Part shown: positions 11,319 to 22,297 of the stretch, piece by piece
Numbering within the stretch: the first letter of the stretch is position 1
How the letters are laid out: the number at the start of each line of letters is the position of its first letter
Assembly: GCA_030068145.1 (NCBI GenBank)
Contig: JAPJBO010000665.1
Span: 1 to 64,000, forward strand
Direction: 5' to 3'
DNA length: 64,000 nucleotides
Source of the DNA: Diplonema papillatum
Lineage: Eukaryota; Euglenozoa; Diplonemea; Diplonemida; Diplonemidae
Notes under the pieces: generated by a model
What the model was told of the DNA's origin: nothing
Seen by the model: the letters and a program-made list of their open reading frames with translations, nothing else
The model's database searches: none
Program-made: the position numbers and the translations under genes

Positions 11319-11344
11319 CCGAATGTAGCGTAGGATAATACAGG

Positions 11345-11495
11345 GGGGTATATACGCTGGCAGCTTAGGGACAGAATATAGAAATGATCAAAGCTATCGG
11401 ACAAGTGGGCTTGCAAGACAACTACTTCCATGTAGGCTGGCAGCTTAGGGACAGAATATGGAATTGATCAAAGCGATCGGACAAGGGGGCTTTTG
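11345..11495. repeat. Detached remnant of the 80-bp satellite
   Basis: Nearly two satellite units immediately right of the TIR element. The element and its flanks therefore appear to have separated these units from the main array. Confidence 0.85.
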
Positions 11496-11639
11496 CGCAC
11501 CTCAAATCAGGGGCTTAGTTCAGGGGATTAGCTTCTATATCCACATTTGGACTGTCAGTCCAAATTTGGAAAGGCCGCCGAGAAAAAAAATAGACAAAGT
11601 ACGTGCGCTCGGCTACGGCCGGCGCGTGGCGAGACTGAA

Positions 11640-12335
11640 GGCAGCAGTTAAAGTTCGGGGAACAGCAAAGTTCGGGCGAAGCTAAGTTCGAGTGATGCTA
11701 AGTTCGGGCGTTGCTAAGTTCTGGTGCTAAGCGCTCAGGCTGCGCTGGTACTAAAAAAAAGTTCGGGCACGAAGCGAAGTTCGGCCAGGGTGGTAAAGTC
11801 CGGGTGAAGCCAAGGTCGGTGCTCGTGCCCGGGGGGCACACCCAATGTAGGCAAAAAAACGAATCCTGGAGCAAAAAAGCAGCAAAAAAACAAAAAAAAC
11901 AAAAAAAACAAAAAACGCAAAAAACAAAAAAAACAAGGCCCTCCTGGTGGACCCTAATACTCGTGCACACGCCCGGCCGAACCTTGCTACACTGCACCTA
12001 GGCCACCAAAAAACGCCCAGCTTTTCACATTCTGCCTGCCAAGCCCATTCAGCTACTGCTCAACAATCCTGATAGTTCTGCAGACTGCTTCCGCCCCCCG
12101 CCGCCCCCCGGCGAAGCAGAGTTCGGGCGCAGCTAAGTTCTGGTGAAGCTCAGTTCGGACGATAATAAGTTCGAGTGAGCGTGCTAAGTTCGGGCGGAGC
12201 TAAGTTCTGGTGAAGCCAAAGTTCGGGCGCTGCAAAGTTCGGGCGATGCTAAATTCTGGTACGGGCGCAGCTGAGTTCGGACGAAGCAAAGTTCGCGCGA
12301 AGCTGAGTTCTGGTGAAGCAAAGTTCGGTTCTCGT
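11640..12335. repeat. Short interspersed repeats built on aagttcggGCG
   Basis: Two clusters (11645-11815 and 12113-12330) of ~16-20 bp units such as aagttcgggcgaagct and aagttctggtgaagc, with a purine-rich unrelated stretch between. Spacing is irregular. No gene recognised from 11500 to 13805 apart from repeats and the tRNA-like stretch. Confidence 0.75.
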
Positions 12336-12498
12336 AGCAGTTTGGCCTGTGATGGCAAGCTCAGCCGCCCGAATCCGTTTCCCGGGGTGACCCAAATACC
12401 GCGAGATACTGAGAAACTCCGCCAAAAACGCAAAATTCGGGCACATTTGACCCCGAAACGCAACAAACCTCGAAAACAATCTTCGACCGGAAAAATGT

Positions 12499-12567
12499 CA
12501 ACGGCGGGATTCGAACCCGGGCCTACCGGCCTGAAGGCCGACGCCCGCTCACTCTGCCACCCGTTTG
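12499..12567 (-). other. tRNA-like sequence with intact A and B boxes
   Basis: On the minus strand an A box TGGCAGAGTGAGCGG (12545-12559) precedes a B box GGTTCGAATCC (12507-12517) at normal spacing, and a T arm can fold. The acceptor stem pairs at only 5 of 7 positions and no 7-nt anticodon loop with a paired stem can be drawn. It is more likely a tRNA pseudogene or a tRNA-derived SINE head than a working tRNA. Confidence 0.5.
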
Positions 12568-12639
12568 CATTTTGGCAGGGGGAAAAAAAGCTAGCGTTGC
12601 ACATCCCCCAGCTCAAAAAAAAAACAATACACTTTTGAG

Positions 12640-13360
12640 TGTAGAGAAAAGTGGGGTTGGCTCGAATAGAGGCTATTCACATTGCATGTTCATAGGATCT
12701 CCAGTCTCGAAAAATGGGACTACACCACCACCAAGCCCCGGCAGAGTGGCCAATGTGCAATCCGAGGGCCTCTCAGGGCCCATCCTTGTCGTGGAGATAC
12801 GTCGCGTCGTGCTGTATTGAGCCTATTTCCTGGGCTGCAGGTCTTTCGAAGAATTCGGCGAATACAATGTATCGAATGGGTCGGCGGGTGTGAGGCAACT
12901 TCTGTTCGCGCTGCCCTTGCGACAGGGTGGTGGAGGAGGGGAGCAAGCTAGCTTGGATGTCTGTGCATGATGGACAAACCGTTTCTTCGGGCCTGGAAAT
13001 TTGGTGTACCATACCGTTTTTTTTCCGGCTCGCTACGCGAGCCGAAAAATTGATTATTAGTATTTGAAGAACACTGAGTGGAGATGACCACTACACTACA
13101 TTAGAGGGCCACACATGTTACGACCATTAGTTAGAGTGTGTAGTGTGTAACTCCATTCTTCTACTGTACTCAGAGACAAGATGTTGTGGTACCGGGGGTT
13201 CCAGTCGACAAATCCTAGCTGTTGCTACACCGCGACACTAGAGGTTGAGGCCGGAGAGGTGGCAGAGACCCGTGCAACACTGGCAGGTGAGCCCCCGAAG
13301 TGCAGAACTGCTGAAAAACAGTGAAAACGCAAAAAGCCGTTAGCGGTCCAAATTTGAAAA
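12640..13360. repeat. Dispersed repeat F, interrupted copy
   Basis: The part at 12715-12830 (actacaccaccaccaagccc, gagatacgtcgcgtcgtgct) and the part at 13318-13362 (acgcaaaaagccgttagcgg) are contiguous at 39466-39630. About 490 bp therefore interrupts this copy. Confidence 0.65.
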
Positions 13361-13805
13361 TGGGCTGGTGACCAAGCTAATGCCCTGGCGGGTGTCGACG
13401 GGAACTATATTTCCTCACACACAGGTGGTGCCGAATCCGGTCAGTTCATATACGAAGCTCCCTGCATCTGCGAAGTACGCCCTGGGCCTCTCAAACGAAG
13501 AGGCAGATCAAACCGACAGAGAGCAGGTACACAGCACCTTCTTTTAGTACTAACAATCTTGCGGGTTGCCCTTCAATGTATTGTGCAGGCTAAAAAGACG
13601 TGGGCAGCGTGTTTTGGTGGTTGATCAGAATTCCTTACCTGAATATACACAGGGTAAATACAAGTGGGAAAACCGGCACGCACAAACAAAACGAAGCGCC
13701 TGTCGTTTTATGGTAACAACCGCGGTTGTCATTATCAAAAAGTGACGGTTGGCAGCTTATTGTGGAAATTACCATACAGGTGATAGCACATACGCACAAA
13801 CAAAA

Positions 13806-13897
13806 ATGCCGGCTGTACCATCACGTGAGGACATGGACCTCACCGACGTCGATTGGGATGCGATCCCGGCGGTCGAGTTCCCGCCTAAAACCAAGTG
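13806..13897 (+). CDS. Unrecognised small gene, first exon
   Basis: The ATG opens a frame reading MPAVPSREDMDLTDVDWDAI, then an acidic/proline segment ending KTK. The frame stops at 13923 if unspliced. Donors at 13898 and 13910 both leave phase 2, which fits an acceptor at 13967 for the next exon. The 47 bp from 13900 recur at 15921-15967, so the exon edge is embedded in a repeat. No family recognised. Confidence 0.45.
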
Positions 13898-13967
13898 GTA
13901 CAACCAGACGTGTGTCAAATAACTGTTATTATTCGACCCCCCCCTTTACGTGGGCGCGGGTTTAAAG

Positions 13968-14478
13968 CGAAAAAATCCAATCGCGACAGAAGCGGAAGCT
14001 CGTGGGCGAGATGCTACGGCAGCAGGGGGACGGGGCGAAGCGGGCGGCGTCGGTGCTGGTGGAGAAGATCCGGAAGCAGCAGACGGGGAAGACGACCGAC
14101 CTGGCCGGCCCCGTCGAGTTGTACGTCGTCGGGCGCGGCGGCGGCATCCGGCAGCTGAAGACCTTCGTCACCTTCGGCACCGAAAAGGACCAGCTCACAC
14201 CCCTCGGCAACACCATCCAACTGGGCCTGCTCGACCTCCAGCGTCTCGGCGTCGCGTTCGACTTCTCCACGAACGAGCTGTCGTTCGTCGAAGTGGCTCC
14301 AGCTGCGGCTCCTGAGGAGCCGTCAGACCCGGCAGCCTCCAGCGGCCCCGGCGACAAGCGCAAGGTCGCTGCGGGTGACCGCAGACTCGCGGGGCAGATG
14401 CTGCCCAGCCCCCCTGCAGCCCTCGTTCCGCCGCAGGTCAACCCCAGTGAACCTTTGCAGTATGCGAGGCCGGCGTGA
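13968..14478 (+). CDS. Unrecognised small gene, second exon
   Basis: The frame runs from a short basic stretch (RQKRKLVGEMLRQQG) through a compact domain-like part containing VELYVVGRGGGIRQLKTFVT and LGLLDLQRLGVAFDF, then an Ala/Pro-rich tail to the TGA at 14476. Codon use is GC-rich like the other host genes. The last ~190 bp belong to a block repeated twice more downstream (14629 and 15012), so the C-terminus may be altered by the duplication. The function is unknown; no similarity can be claimed. Confidence 0.5.
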
Positions 14479-15365
14479 CTTCGAAGAGTCTGTCCACACA
14501 CCGTGTCATTGTCTGTACCCACCGCACTGTGGCAAGGGTCTAGTAGATTGCCACAATGCGTCGTGGCACATATTTACGGTCGTTGCATGGACGATTGTGT
14601 TGTGGCACTCTGAATCAGCACCTTGCATTTCGAAGTGGCTCCAGCTGCGGCTGCTGAGGAGCCGTCAGACCCGGCAGCCTCCAGCGGCCCCGGCGACAAG
14701 CGCAAGGTCGCTGCGACTCGCGGGGCAGATGCTGCCCAGCCCCCCTGCAGCCCTCGTTCCGCCGCAGGTCAACCCCAGTGAACCTTTGCAGTGTGCGAGG
14801 CCGGCGTGACTTCGAAGAGCAACGCTGTCCACACACCGTGTCATTGTCTGTACCCACCGCACTGTGGCAAGGGTCTAGATTGCCACAATGCGTCGTGGCA
14901 CATATTTACGGTCGTTGCATGGACGATTGTGTTGTGGCACTCTGAATCGGCACCTTACATTGACGATCACAACGTTGCGACACTGCACTCTGAATCAGCA
15001 CCTTGCATTTCGAAGTGGCTCCAGCTGCCGCCGCTGAGGAGCCGTCAGACCCGGAAGTCTCGAGCGACTCCGGCGACAAGCGCAAGGTCGCACCGCAGCC
15101 CTCGTTCCGCCGCAGGTCAACCCCAGCGAACTTGCAGTAGGCGGCAATATGCGAGGCTGGCGCGACTTCGAAGAGCAACGCTGCGTGGTGGGACAACCCT
15201 GCAACACACCGTGCCCGTTGCACAGGCGGGCAAACAGCATTGTGGTGGCACTCTGCTTTGACACAAAGTGTATTGACACCTTGCATTGTACACATTATAC
15301 GCACTGTGTCGTCGTATCACAGCATTGTGGTGGCACTCTGCTTTGACACAAAGTGTATTGACACC
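14289..15365 (+). repeat. Three tandem ~345-380-bp copies of a gene 3' end
   Basis: Copies start near 14289, 14629 and 15012. Each begins with cgaagtggctccagctg and runs through the C-terminal codons, the stop and downstream sequence (cgtgtcattgtctgtaccc, ttgtggtggcactct). The third copy has internal deletions and its end is itself duplicated at 15235-15365. Confidence 0.85.
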
Positions 15366-15454
15366 TTGCATTATAGACCTTGGATGTGCTTCCGAAGACG
15401 AGGCAGCGCCTTGATGTTTTTGTTTGAGAAGAGGAGAAGAAGAGAAGAAGAAAA

Positions 15455-15710
15455 AATAAAAAGGCCGCTCCTGGTCCAGGAACGTGACGGTCAACCACAT
15501 CTTGCAAGGCTTGAGTCGGAGGCAGCACAGTGCTACAACCCCGTCCGCTCTCCCCTGTGGCTGACCGTCTCGACGAGCTTGTGTTCAGCGCAAGCGCCAA
15601 GCCCCAAGGTGCGCCACGCCTTGATGCTTTAGTTTGGGAAATCGGTAGCCACTTGACCCGTGGGCCCGTGGCTCTGCAGTACCGCCGAACACGTGGAGCT
15701 TGGCTCCCGT
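15455..15710 (-). repeat. Dispersed repeat C, inverted copy
   Basis: Reverse complement of the block at 35808-36035 and 18688-18905, sharing cacgggcctacgggtcaagt, aacacaagctcgtcgagacg and cctggaccaggagcgg. Confidence 0.85.
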
Positions 15711-16730
15711 TCTGGTGTTATGAGGGATGTCAGAGTTCAGTCCTGGATCAGCGACGCGGGGCAGGTCTGACATGAGAACCCTGATGTTGTGCCCAACTTG
15801 TCACTCAGTAAAGGGGGGGATCGAATCATAGCACTGTGTTATTATTCGATTTGTCGAATACTAATAGAAGTTCCGGGTAGCCGAACAGTAGCAGGATCAA
15901 ATGGTGGTAATGTTTTTAGACAACCAGACGTGTGTCAAATAACTGTTATTATTCGACCCCCCCCTTTAATGGACCGGCAGTTACAAAACAATTCATGGGA
16001 TTCCTTTCAATGTAAGTAGGTTTGCCAGAAACCCTTTGCACCCGTGGGTTCCATTGTGGATCACACACAGCTGGTACCCTGGCATCGAGAAAAGAAAGAA
16101 GAGAAATCGAGCCACCTGCCCCTTAGACCTGTGGCCCTGCGCAACCGCAGCTACCGCGCCGCACGCAGCGGATATTGCAAAGCCCTGCGGTTGCAGAGTG
16201 GATCCTCCGATCGTTCGCACGTGCCAGCACGCAAAAATCGTCTTGTTTTCCCGTTTGTTGCTTTGTTCTAAAGGTGCGGGGTAGGTCTGCTGGAGGCGGG
16301 GAGGCTTCAGTCGCGGACAGTCGCGGACAGCGCAAAAAGCTAGCTAAAAAAAAGGGTCCTCGCAAAGCACTTGCCGCAGCAGTCAAGGCCCACTCAAGGG
16401 AACGGACGAGTTACCAACGGGGAAAGAAAGAGTTTTGGCTCTGTAGAACGACGTGTTGAGGTTTGACTCTGCAGAAAGCCCGCGAGAGCTTCTCACGGAA
16501 TTTGGGTCCAAAACTTGGGCCCAAAATTTGGGTCCCAAGATAAGTTCATAGGGAATTTGTTTCAGCCACATGCAATGTGTGAGGAAACTGAACCGCCCAA
16601 GTAGGACCTTCTGATCATGATCATTTGCAAATTTGCCGCCTGAAACCACGTCCGGGATTTAGGCTCAGGGTAGTGCGGTCAATGAAATCGGTCTCATTAT
16701 TCACAAACGTGGCGAGCCAAAGTTGAACGC
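15711..16730. other. Intergenic with repeat D
   Basis: No gene recognised. 15921-15967 duplicates the exon edge at 13900. 16561-16690 is repeat D (aagtaggaccttctgatcat, caaatttgcc), also at 23715-23835 and 63912-64000. A short direct repeat gtcgcggacagtcgcggaca lies near 16310. Confidence 0.6.
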
Positions 16731-16984
16731 AAGTATGTCTACATCCCTTTCCCTGACTTGTTCCCGGATTAGGATGACACATACTACTACTACTACCTTG
16801 TGCAGTCTATCGTCACAGATTGTTGCTGCATATCAAGTTCAAACTACTACTACTACTAGGCCCCGACGCTGCCGGATGGATGCGGGCAACTGCACCTTTG
16901 TACCACCGACACCCTCTGGGTGCTTCCAGGTTACGCGCAATCGGGGGTTTGAAACATGTTGATTAATATCAAAAGCCCGCACCC

Positions 16985-18231
16985 ACGCGGCGTTGACTGT
17001 GGCTGGTCTTTGTAAGGGCTGCCTCGATGTTACTTTGATCCAACTCACACCAAACTGAAACTACTGCTACTACTACCGCTGCCGACGTTCTTTTTAGTTG
17101 TAACGAACTAGGCCCCGGCGCATGCCTCAAAAATCACACCAGGAAGGGGAAGGCGGCCACTTCCCACACCCCCACCTCGACCCCACCTCCTCCTCTCCTT
17201 AGCGGCTTCGATGACGCGCGCGGCGTCGACTGTGGCTGGTCTTTGTAAGGGCCGCCTCGATGTTACTTTGATCCAACTCACACCAAGCTGAAACTACTGC
17301 TACTACTACTACTAGGCCCCGGCGCATGCCTCAAAAATCACACCAGGAAGGGGAAGGCGGCCACTTCCCACACCCCCACCTCGACCCCACCTCCTCCTCT
17401 CCTTAGCGGCTTCGATGACGCGCGCGGCGTCGACTGTGGCTGGTCTTTGTAAGGGCCGCCTCGATGTTACTTTGATCCAACTCACACAAAGCTGAAACTA
17501 CTGCTACTACTACTACTAGGCCCCGGCGCATGCCTCAAAAATCACACCAGGAAGGGGAAGGCGGCCACTTCCCACACCCCCACCTCGACCCCACCTCCTC
17601 CTCTCCTTAGCGGCTTCGATGACGCGCGCGGCGTCGACTGTGGCTGGTCTTTGTAAGGGCCGCCTCGATGTTACTTTGATCCAACTCACACAAAGCTGAA
17701 ACTACTGCTACTACTACTACTAGGCCCCGGCGCATGCCTCAAAAATCACACCAGGAAGGGGAAGGCGGCCACTTCCCACACCCCCACCTCGACCCCACCT
17801 CCTCCTCTCCTTAGCGGCTTCGATGACGCGCGCGGCGTCGACTGTGGCTGGTCTTTGTAAGGGCCGCCTCGATGTTACTTTGATCCAACTCACACAAAGC
17901 TGAAACTACTGCTACTACTACTACTAGGCCCCGGCGCATGCCTCAAAAATCACACCAGGAAGGGGAAGGCGGCCACTTCCCACACCCCCACCTCGACCCC
18001 ACCTCCTCCTCTCCTTAGCGGCTTCGATGACGCGCGCGGCGTCGACTGTGGCTGGTCTTTGTAAGGGCCGCCTCGATGTTACTTTGATCCAACTCACACA
18101 AAGCTGAAACTACTGCTACTACTACTACTAGGCCCCGGCGCATGCCTCAAAAATCACACCAGGAAGGGGAAGGCGGCCACTTCCCACACCCCCCACCTCG
18201 ACCCCACCTCCTCCTCTCCTTAGCGGCTTCG
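16985..18231 (+). repeat. 204-bp tandem array duplicating the 5' end of the next gene
   Basis: Units begin at 17111, 17315, 17519, 17723, 17927 and 18131 (ggccccggcgcatgcctca); a diverged partial copy precedes them at 16985. Every unit contains the same leader (ccttagcggcttcg) and ATG with the codons for MTRAAST found at the true gene start 18232, then runs into other sequence and ends in (CTA/ACT)n. Sequence before it (16733-16980) carries (ACT)n-ended remnants like those near 22610 and 23400. Confidence 0.95.
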
Positions 18232-18651
18232 ATGACGCGCGCGGCGTCGACGGTGCGGCTGATCGTGTTTGCGTGCCTCGTGGCCTGCGTGCTGGCGGGC
18301 GACGGCGAAAAAGGAGGGGGGGACAATCGGCCGAACGATGGCACGGCGGTGGCCGTTGTGCCGCCGAAGCAGAAGTCGGTGATCATGGTGCCGCTGACTG
18401 TGACCGAGGTGCTGGTGACCATGGGAGCGTACGCGGGCACCATGGGCCTGGTGTACTGCACGCCGGTCGGGTTCTACGTGACGATGGCCCTCGGAAGCCA
18501 CGGGTTCCTAGGCACGTGGGTCGCGCCGCATGCCGCGTACGCGATCGCCGCCAAGACCCTGCCCGCTGCCGTGTTCTCTTCGACGGTGACGTCCGCCGCC
18601 ACGCTTCTCGGCATGCGCATCGGGAGGGCCCTGTTTGGCTGGTCAGACCAG
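18232..18651 (+). CDS. Secretory/membrane protein exon, unrecognised
   Basis: The frame starts MTRAASTVRLIVFACLVACV, a clear signal peptide with likely cleavage after VLAG, followed by an acidic/glycine stretch and then three or four hydrophobic helices (about residues 45-65, 70-90, 95-115, 118-135). The exon ends at ACCAG/gttcgc in phase 0; beyond it the frame runs into repeat C, so the open frame to 18774 is not real coding. Downstream exons were not found. Its 5' UTR and first codons are repeated five times upstream. The family is unknown; a multi-pass endomembrane or plasma-membrane protein is inferred. Confidence 0.6.
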
Positions 18652-18687
18652 GTTCGCCATTGTTTTTGGTTTTTTCGTGTAGTCGCT

Positions 18688-18905
18688 GCGGTACGGGCCT
18701 ACGGGTCAAGTGGCTACCAATTTCCCAAACTAAAGCATGGCGTGGCGCACCTTGGGGCTTGGCGCTTGCGCTGAACACAAGCTCGTCGAGACGGTCAGCC
18801 ACAGGGCAGAGCGGACCGGGTAATGGCACTATGCTGCCTCCGACTCAAGCTTTGCAAGCTGTGGTTGACCGTCACGTTCCTGGACCAGGAGCGGACTTTT
18901 TTGTT
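18688..18905 (+). repeat. Dispersed repeat C, copy 2
   Basis: Begins about 37 bases after the donor at 18652 and ends in a T-rich tract. It provides the stop that truncates the unspliced reading of the preceding exon. Confidence 0.85.
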
Positions 18906-19089
18906 TTCTTTTTCTTTTTCCTTTTATTTTTCTTTTTCTTTCTTTCTACAGATAGAAAAACCATGGTGAAGAAAGAAAACCAAAAATACCGTCATTTAAA
19001 GGCATGAAAAGACGCTGAAAGTGAATAATGTTGTCGACAACTAAAAGCAAAAGAATAAACCAAAACTACGCATTTCTTCTTGTACACTG

Positions 19090-22000
19090 CGGTTAGGTGT
19101 TACGGGGGGGCCTTCACGATGGCGACACTGTTGACCGCGCCTTAATTGCTGCTGCGGTCGCCGATCCCCCACCCGCCAGCGACATGTACGTGACGCGACG
19201 CGGTGAACGAAGTGCTGACAACACCGCCCGGCGAATTGAAGATCACAGAAGTGGCAATTTGACCGGTCGGGGGGTGTTTTGCAGCATTCGGGCAGTATCT
19301 GGTCTTGGCCGCGCCAGAGAAAAGAAGGAAGTCCCGAGGCAGGGTTTGGCAGTTTTTACTGCAAACCGAGTGACGAAGGTGGCCAGCTGGAACGCGCGTT
19401 CCCTGTGCCGAACACAGCAGATCGCCCATCTGGCGCACCTGTGCATCATGCGCGGTGTGCACGTGCTCATGTTGCAGGAGCACCAGATCCGGGTGGCAGG
19501 CGAGTTTGTGACGAGGAAGGTGGGATGGGGCTGGGAGTTGCACATAGTCTCAGCCCCACCACACCCGTCGAAAGGCGGGGTGGCAATGCTAGTAGCACCC
19601 ACAGTAGCCTGGAAAGAAATTGGCTACGAAAACCACCGAGTGATGTGGATGCGGACAGAGTCAGCGGCAGGCGAAGATGGCTGGCTCGTAAACGTCTACG
19701 CTCCACACTCGGCGGCCAGGGCGACTGAACAACACGCGCATCAGTTGGCCCTCAGTGCTCTGTTAGATCGTGTCCGCGACAACGAGTACTGTGTAGTTGC
19801 GGGCGACTTCAACGCTGCACTACAACCCGGCGAAGGCAACGCGAGACATGAGGCGCCAGAAAGCGCGGGACACCGGCGCTCGCCTGAAATGGCGGAGGCA
19901 TCAAGATGCCTAGGCGACCTCATGCACGCTAATGATCTCGTGAGTGCGGCGACCATGAGACAACACAGCGCGCGACCAACGTGGAGAAATCGCATGATTG
20001 ACCACGTATGCCTGAAGCTGCGCTACGGCAGCAGTGTGCAGCAAGTGCGCACTTACGAACCTAGCCGGTGGTTCAATACCCTCGTCTCCGATCACAAGAT
20101 GGTCGAGGTGACCCTTCGGGTCAGATACGCGGACCCGAGGAGGCCCGCACCCCCAAAGCCCGACTTCGCTAGCGTCGCAAGGAGCGCGCCACTAGAAGCG
20201 AAGATAGCAGATACTCTCACCCGTGCAGCCACGTATGAGGAGTTCTGCAGTTTGTCACGGTCCCTTGTTGGTGAGCTGCCGCGGCTACCGACACCAGAGC
20301 TCGAGGAAGCCTTGCTGGGACCGCCGGAAGGAGGCAACGCGGACTACAACGCTGCAGCCGCACGCCCTGTAGCCACCTTGCTGCGTTTCTTTGAAGAACA
20401 TCGGGGTGACAGCCCCCACGCAGCCTGGAAGGCCCTTTCCTGCCTATCTATGGAAGAGTCGTGCCTGTCTCCCCCCTCTGTCAAAGGGGGAGTACGATGA
20501 GCACTTCCGAGCTCTCCGCAGACAACACGGTGATTGTGAGGACACATCCTGATTGTGAGGACACATCCGCGATACCACGACTAATAGCCAGAAACCTTGA
20601 CTGGAAGACAGAACCGCCCACGATCTCTGAAGTTGCGGGTGCCTCTCGTAGGCTTAAGGTCAGCAAGGCGGCCGGTCCGGATGGAGTTCCGAACGCATTC
20701 TTGCGCGTCCCTGACGTACAAGAAAAGGTCACCGAGTTTTGTCGGGAGGCGTACATGCAGGCACCGCCTGCAGAGTGGATGCGGTCTGAGACCCAACCGC
20801 TGTACAAGAAAGGCAACCGGCGTGATTTAGGGAACTACCGCCAAATCACCCTCGCATCGTGCTGCGGGAAGCTGTACAACGCAGTACTGCGAGGGAGGAT
20901 CCGGCAGGCCCTACGTGACCAAATTGGGCAAGTTGACAGCGTCCTTCTTCCAACACAGAATGGGGGAAGGCCGGGCAGGGGCACGTCTGAACACGTCCTC
21001 TGCCTGAGAAGCGTAGTACAGCAGATCAGGATGGAAAAGGAAGGCGAAGCTTTTTTAGTGTTCGTAGACTTTTCGACCGCTTTCGACAGCGTTTTCTGGT
21101 CCGCATTGGAAAAGCTTCTCGGAGCCTACGGTGTACCGGATTCGCTCCGGAGTGCTATCATTAGTACATACCGTGGGGCGACAACACAGGTTCGCACGCC
21201 ACATGGCCTAACTGAGGCCATCGAGCTTTGCTCGGGCGTCCTCCAAGGGGACACATTGGCCCCAACGCTGTTCAACCTCGTGATCGATGCGATCATGAGA
21301 GAAGTTGAGGGGGTGGACATTCCGAACGCGGGCGTGTGCTTTGGTCCTACGTGTGGACGATGGCATATCCGCCTAAAGCACCTTGAATTTGTCGATGACA
21401 TTGTTCTAATAGCCCGATCCGCAGCAGCAGCCAGAGTGCTCCTGCACAAGCTCACTGCGGCAGCCGCGAAGTATGGCCTGAAGGTCAACTACGGCGTAGG
21501 CAAGACAGAGGTAGTCGTCCTGGGTTCGCCAGTTGTACGTACCGTAACGCGTCCAGATGGGGCCTCCCTCCGTGAGGTTCCGGACTACAAATACCTCGGC
21601 TCCATGCTCGTAGACAGCAGAGCGGATTTCCTACGGAACAAGTCTTTGGCCTGGGTAGCAGTACACAGACTGAAGTCTGTTTGGCGGTCCACGATTAGGC
21701 TCGACCTAAAGGTTTTGTTTTTCAAGACGCTCGTGGTTCCCGTCTTTCTGTCAGGCGCCGAAACTTGGATCGTTGGCACTTCCCTGCTTCCTGAGATCAC
21801 GGGAGCATACACTTGTCTAGTTCGGTTTGTTCGAGGCATTAAGGTCTACAGTCGCGAAACGCGCTGTAACAATAATGACCTTTTTGCGGATCAGTTCCCG
21901 AGGATCGAAGTTGAGTTGCAGAGAAAGCGGCTCCGCTTCGCTGGGCACTGCCTGAGGGCGGACCAGCCAGCATCGAGCGTGCTTCTTGCAACGACACGTC

Positions 22001-22297
22001 GAAAGAAGAAACGCGGTCGACCTCCGCTTTCTTATCTCGATGTGCTCCAACGCGACCTCGGCATGTCGAACACTGAGGAGATCCGGGAGCTGATGGCAGA
22101 CAGGGTAGCATGGGACGCGAAGGTCCAGCGGGTGGTGGAGGCCACCAGGCAGAGAACCGTGCGGCCGCCGCGGAAGACGCGGAAAGGCATGAAGGCAGGC
22201 GGGCGGGTCTCCATGAAGAAGAGAAAAGTAAAGCAAGACCTGCCCCCTGCGCCTGCTGTCTCCGGCTGCTTCGGCAGACGACACATGCTACTACTAC
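19090..22297 (+). mobile_element. LINE-B, APE-type non-LTR retrotransposon
   Basis: Carries APE endonuclease and reverse transcriptase in separate overlapping frames and a 3' tail ending ctactactact. The RT C-terminal part (YKYLGSML, ETWIV, RLRFAGHCL) resembles RTE/CR1-like elements, but the clade cannot be fixed by eye. The frames are broken between EN and RT, so this copy is probably dead. Confidence 0.85.
19097..20500 (+). CDS. LINE-B APE-type endonuclease segment
   Basis: The frame opens on GTG; the first ATG is at 19184. Endonuclease motifs appear in order: SWNARSL, LQEHQI, the YAPHSAAR segment, VAGDFNAAL, RMIDHVCL and LVSDHKMV, which together give the Mg-binding and catalytic residues of the APE/exonuclease III fold. 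This enzyme nicks target DNA to prime reverse transcription. The frame runs out at 20498. A third frame around 20490-20555 (EYDEHFRALRRQHG) looks like the lost bridge to the RT, reached through indels in the C and G runs at 20470-20490. Confidence 0.8.
   Translation: MLRGGLHDGDTVDRALIAAAVADPPPASDMYVTRRGERSADNTARRIEDHRSGNLTGRGVFCSIRAVSGLGRAREKKEVPRQGLAVFTANRVTKVASWNARSLCRTQQIAHLAHLCIMRGVHVLMLQEHQIRVAGEFVTRKVGWGWELHIVSAPPHPSKGGVAMLVAPTVAWKEIGYENHRVMWMRTESAAGEDGWLVNVYAPHSAARATEQHAHQLALSALLDRVRDNEYCVVAGDFNAALQPGEGNARHEAPESAGHRRSPEMAEASRCLGDLMHANDLVSAATMRQHSARPTWRNRMIDHVCLKLRYGSSVQQVRTYEPSRWFNTLVSDHKMVEVTLRVRYADPRRPAPPKPDFASVARSAPLEAKIADTLTRAATYEEFCSLSRSLVGELPRLPTPELEEALLGPPEGGNADYNAAAARPVATLLRFFEEHRGDSPHAAWKALSCLSMEESCLSPPSVKGGVR

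Noticed and set aside
13806-13923. A complete 38-codon gene
   Set aside because: The downstream frame with similar composition and a phase-compatible short intron makes an exon more likely.
18273-19007. 244-codon frame over the membrane protein exon
   Set aside because: Shadow frame that runs through repeat C and a T-rich tract.
20461-20500. Programmed frameshift between LINE-B EN and RT
   Set aside because: A third bridge frame plus a 19-bp duplication better explain the arrangement as mutational decay.
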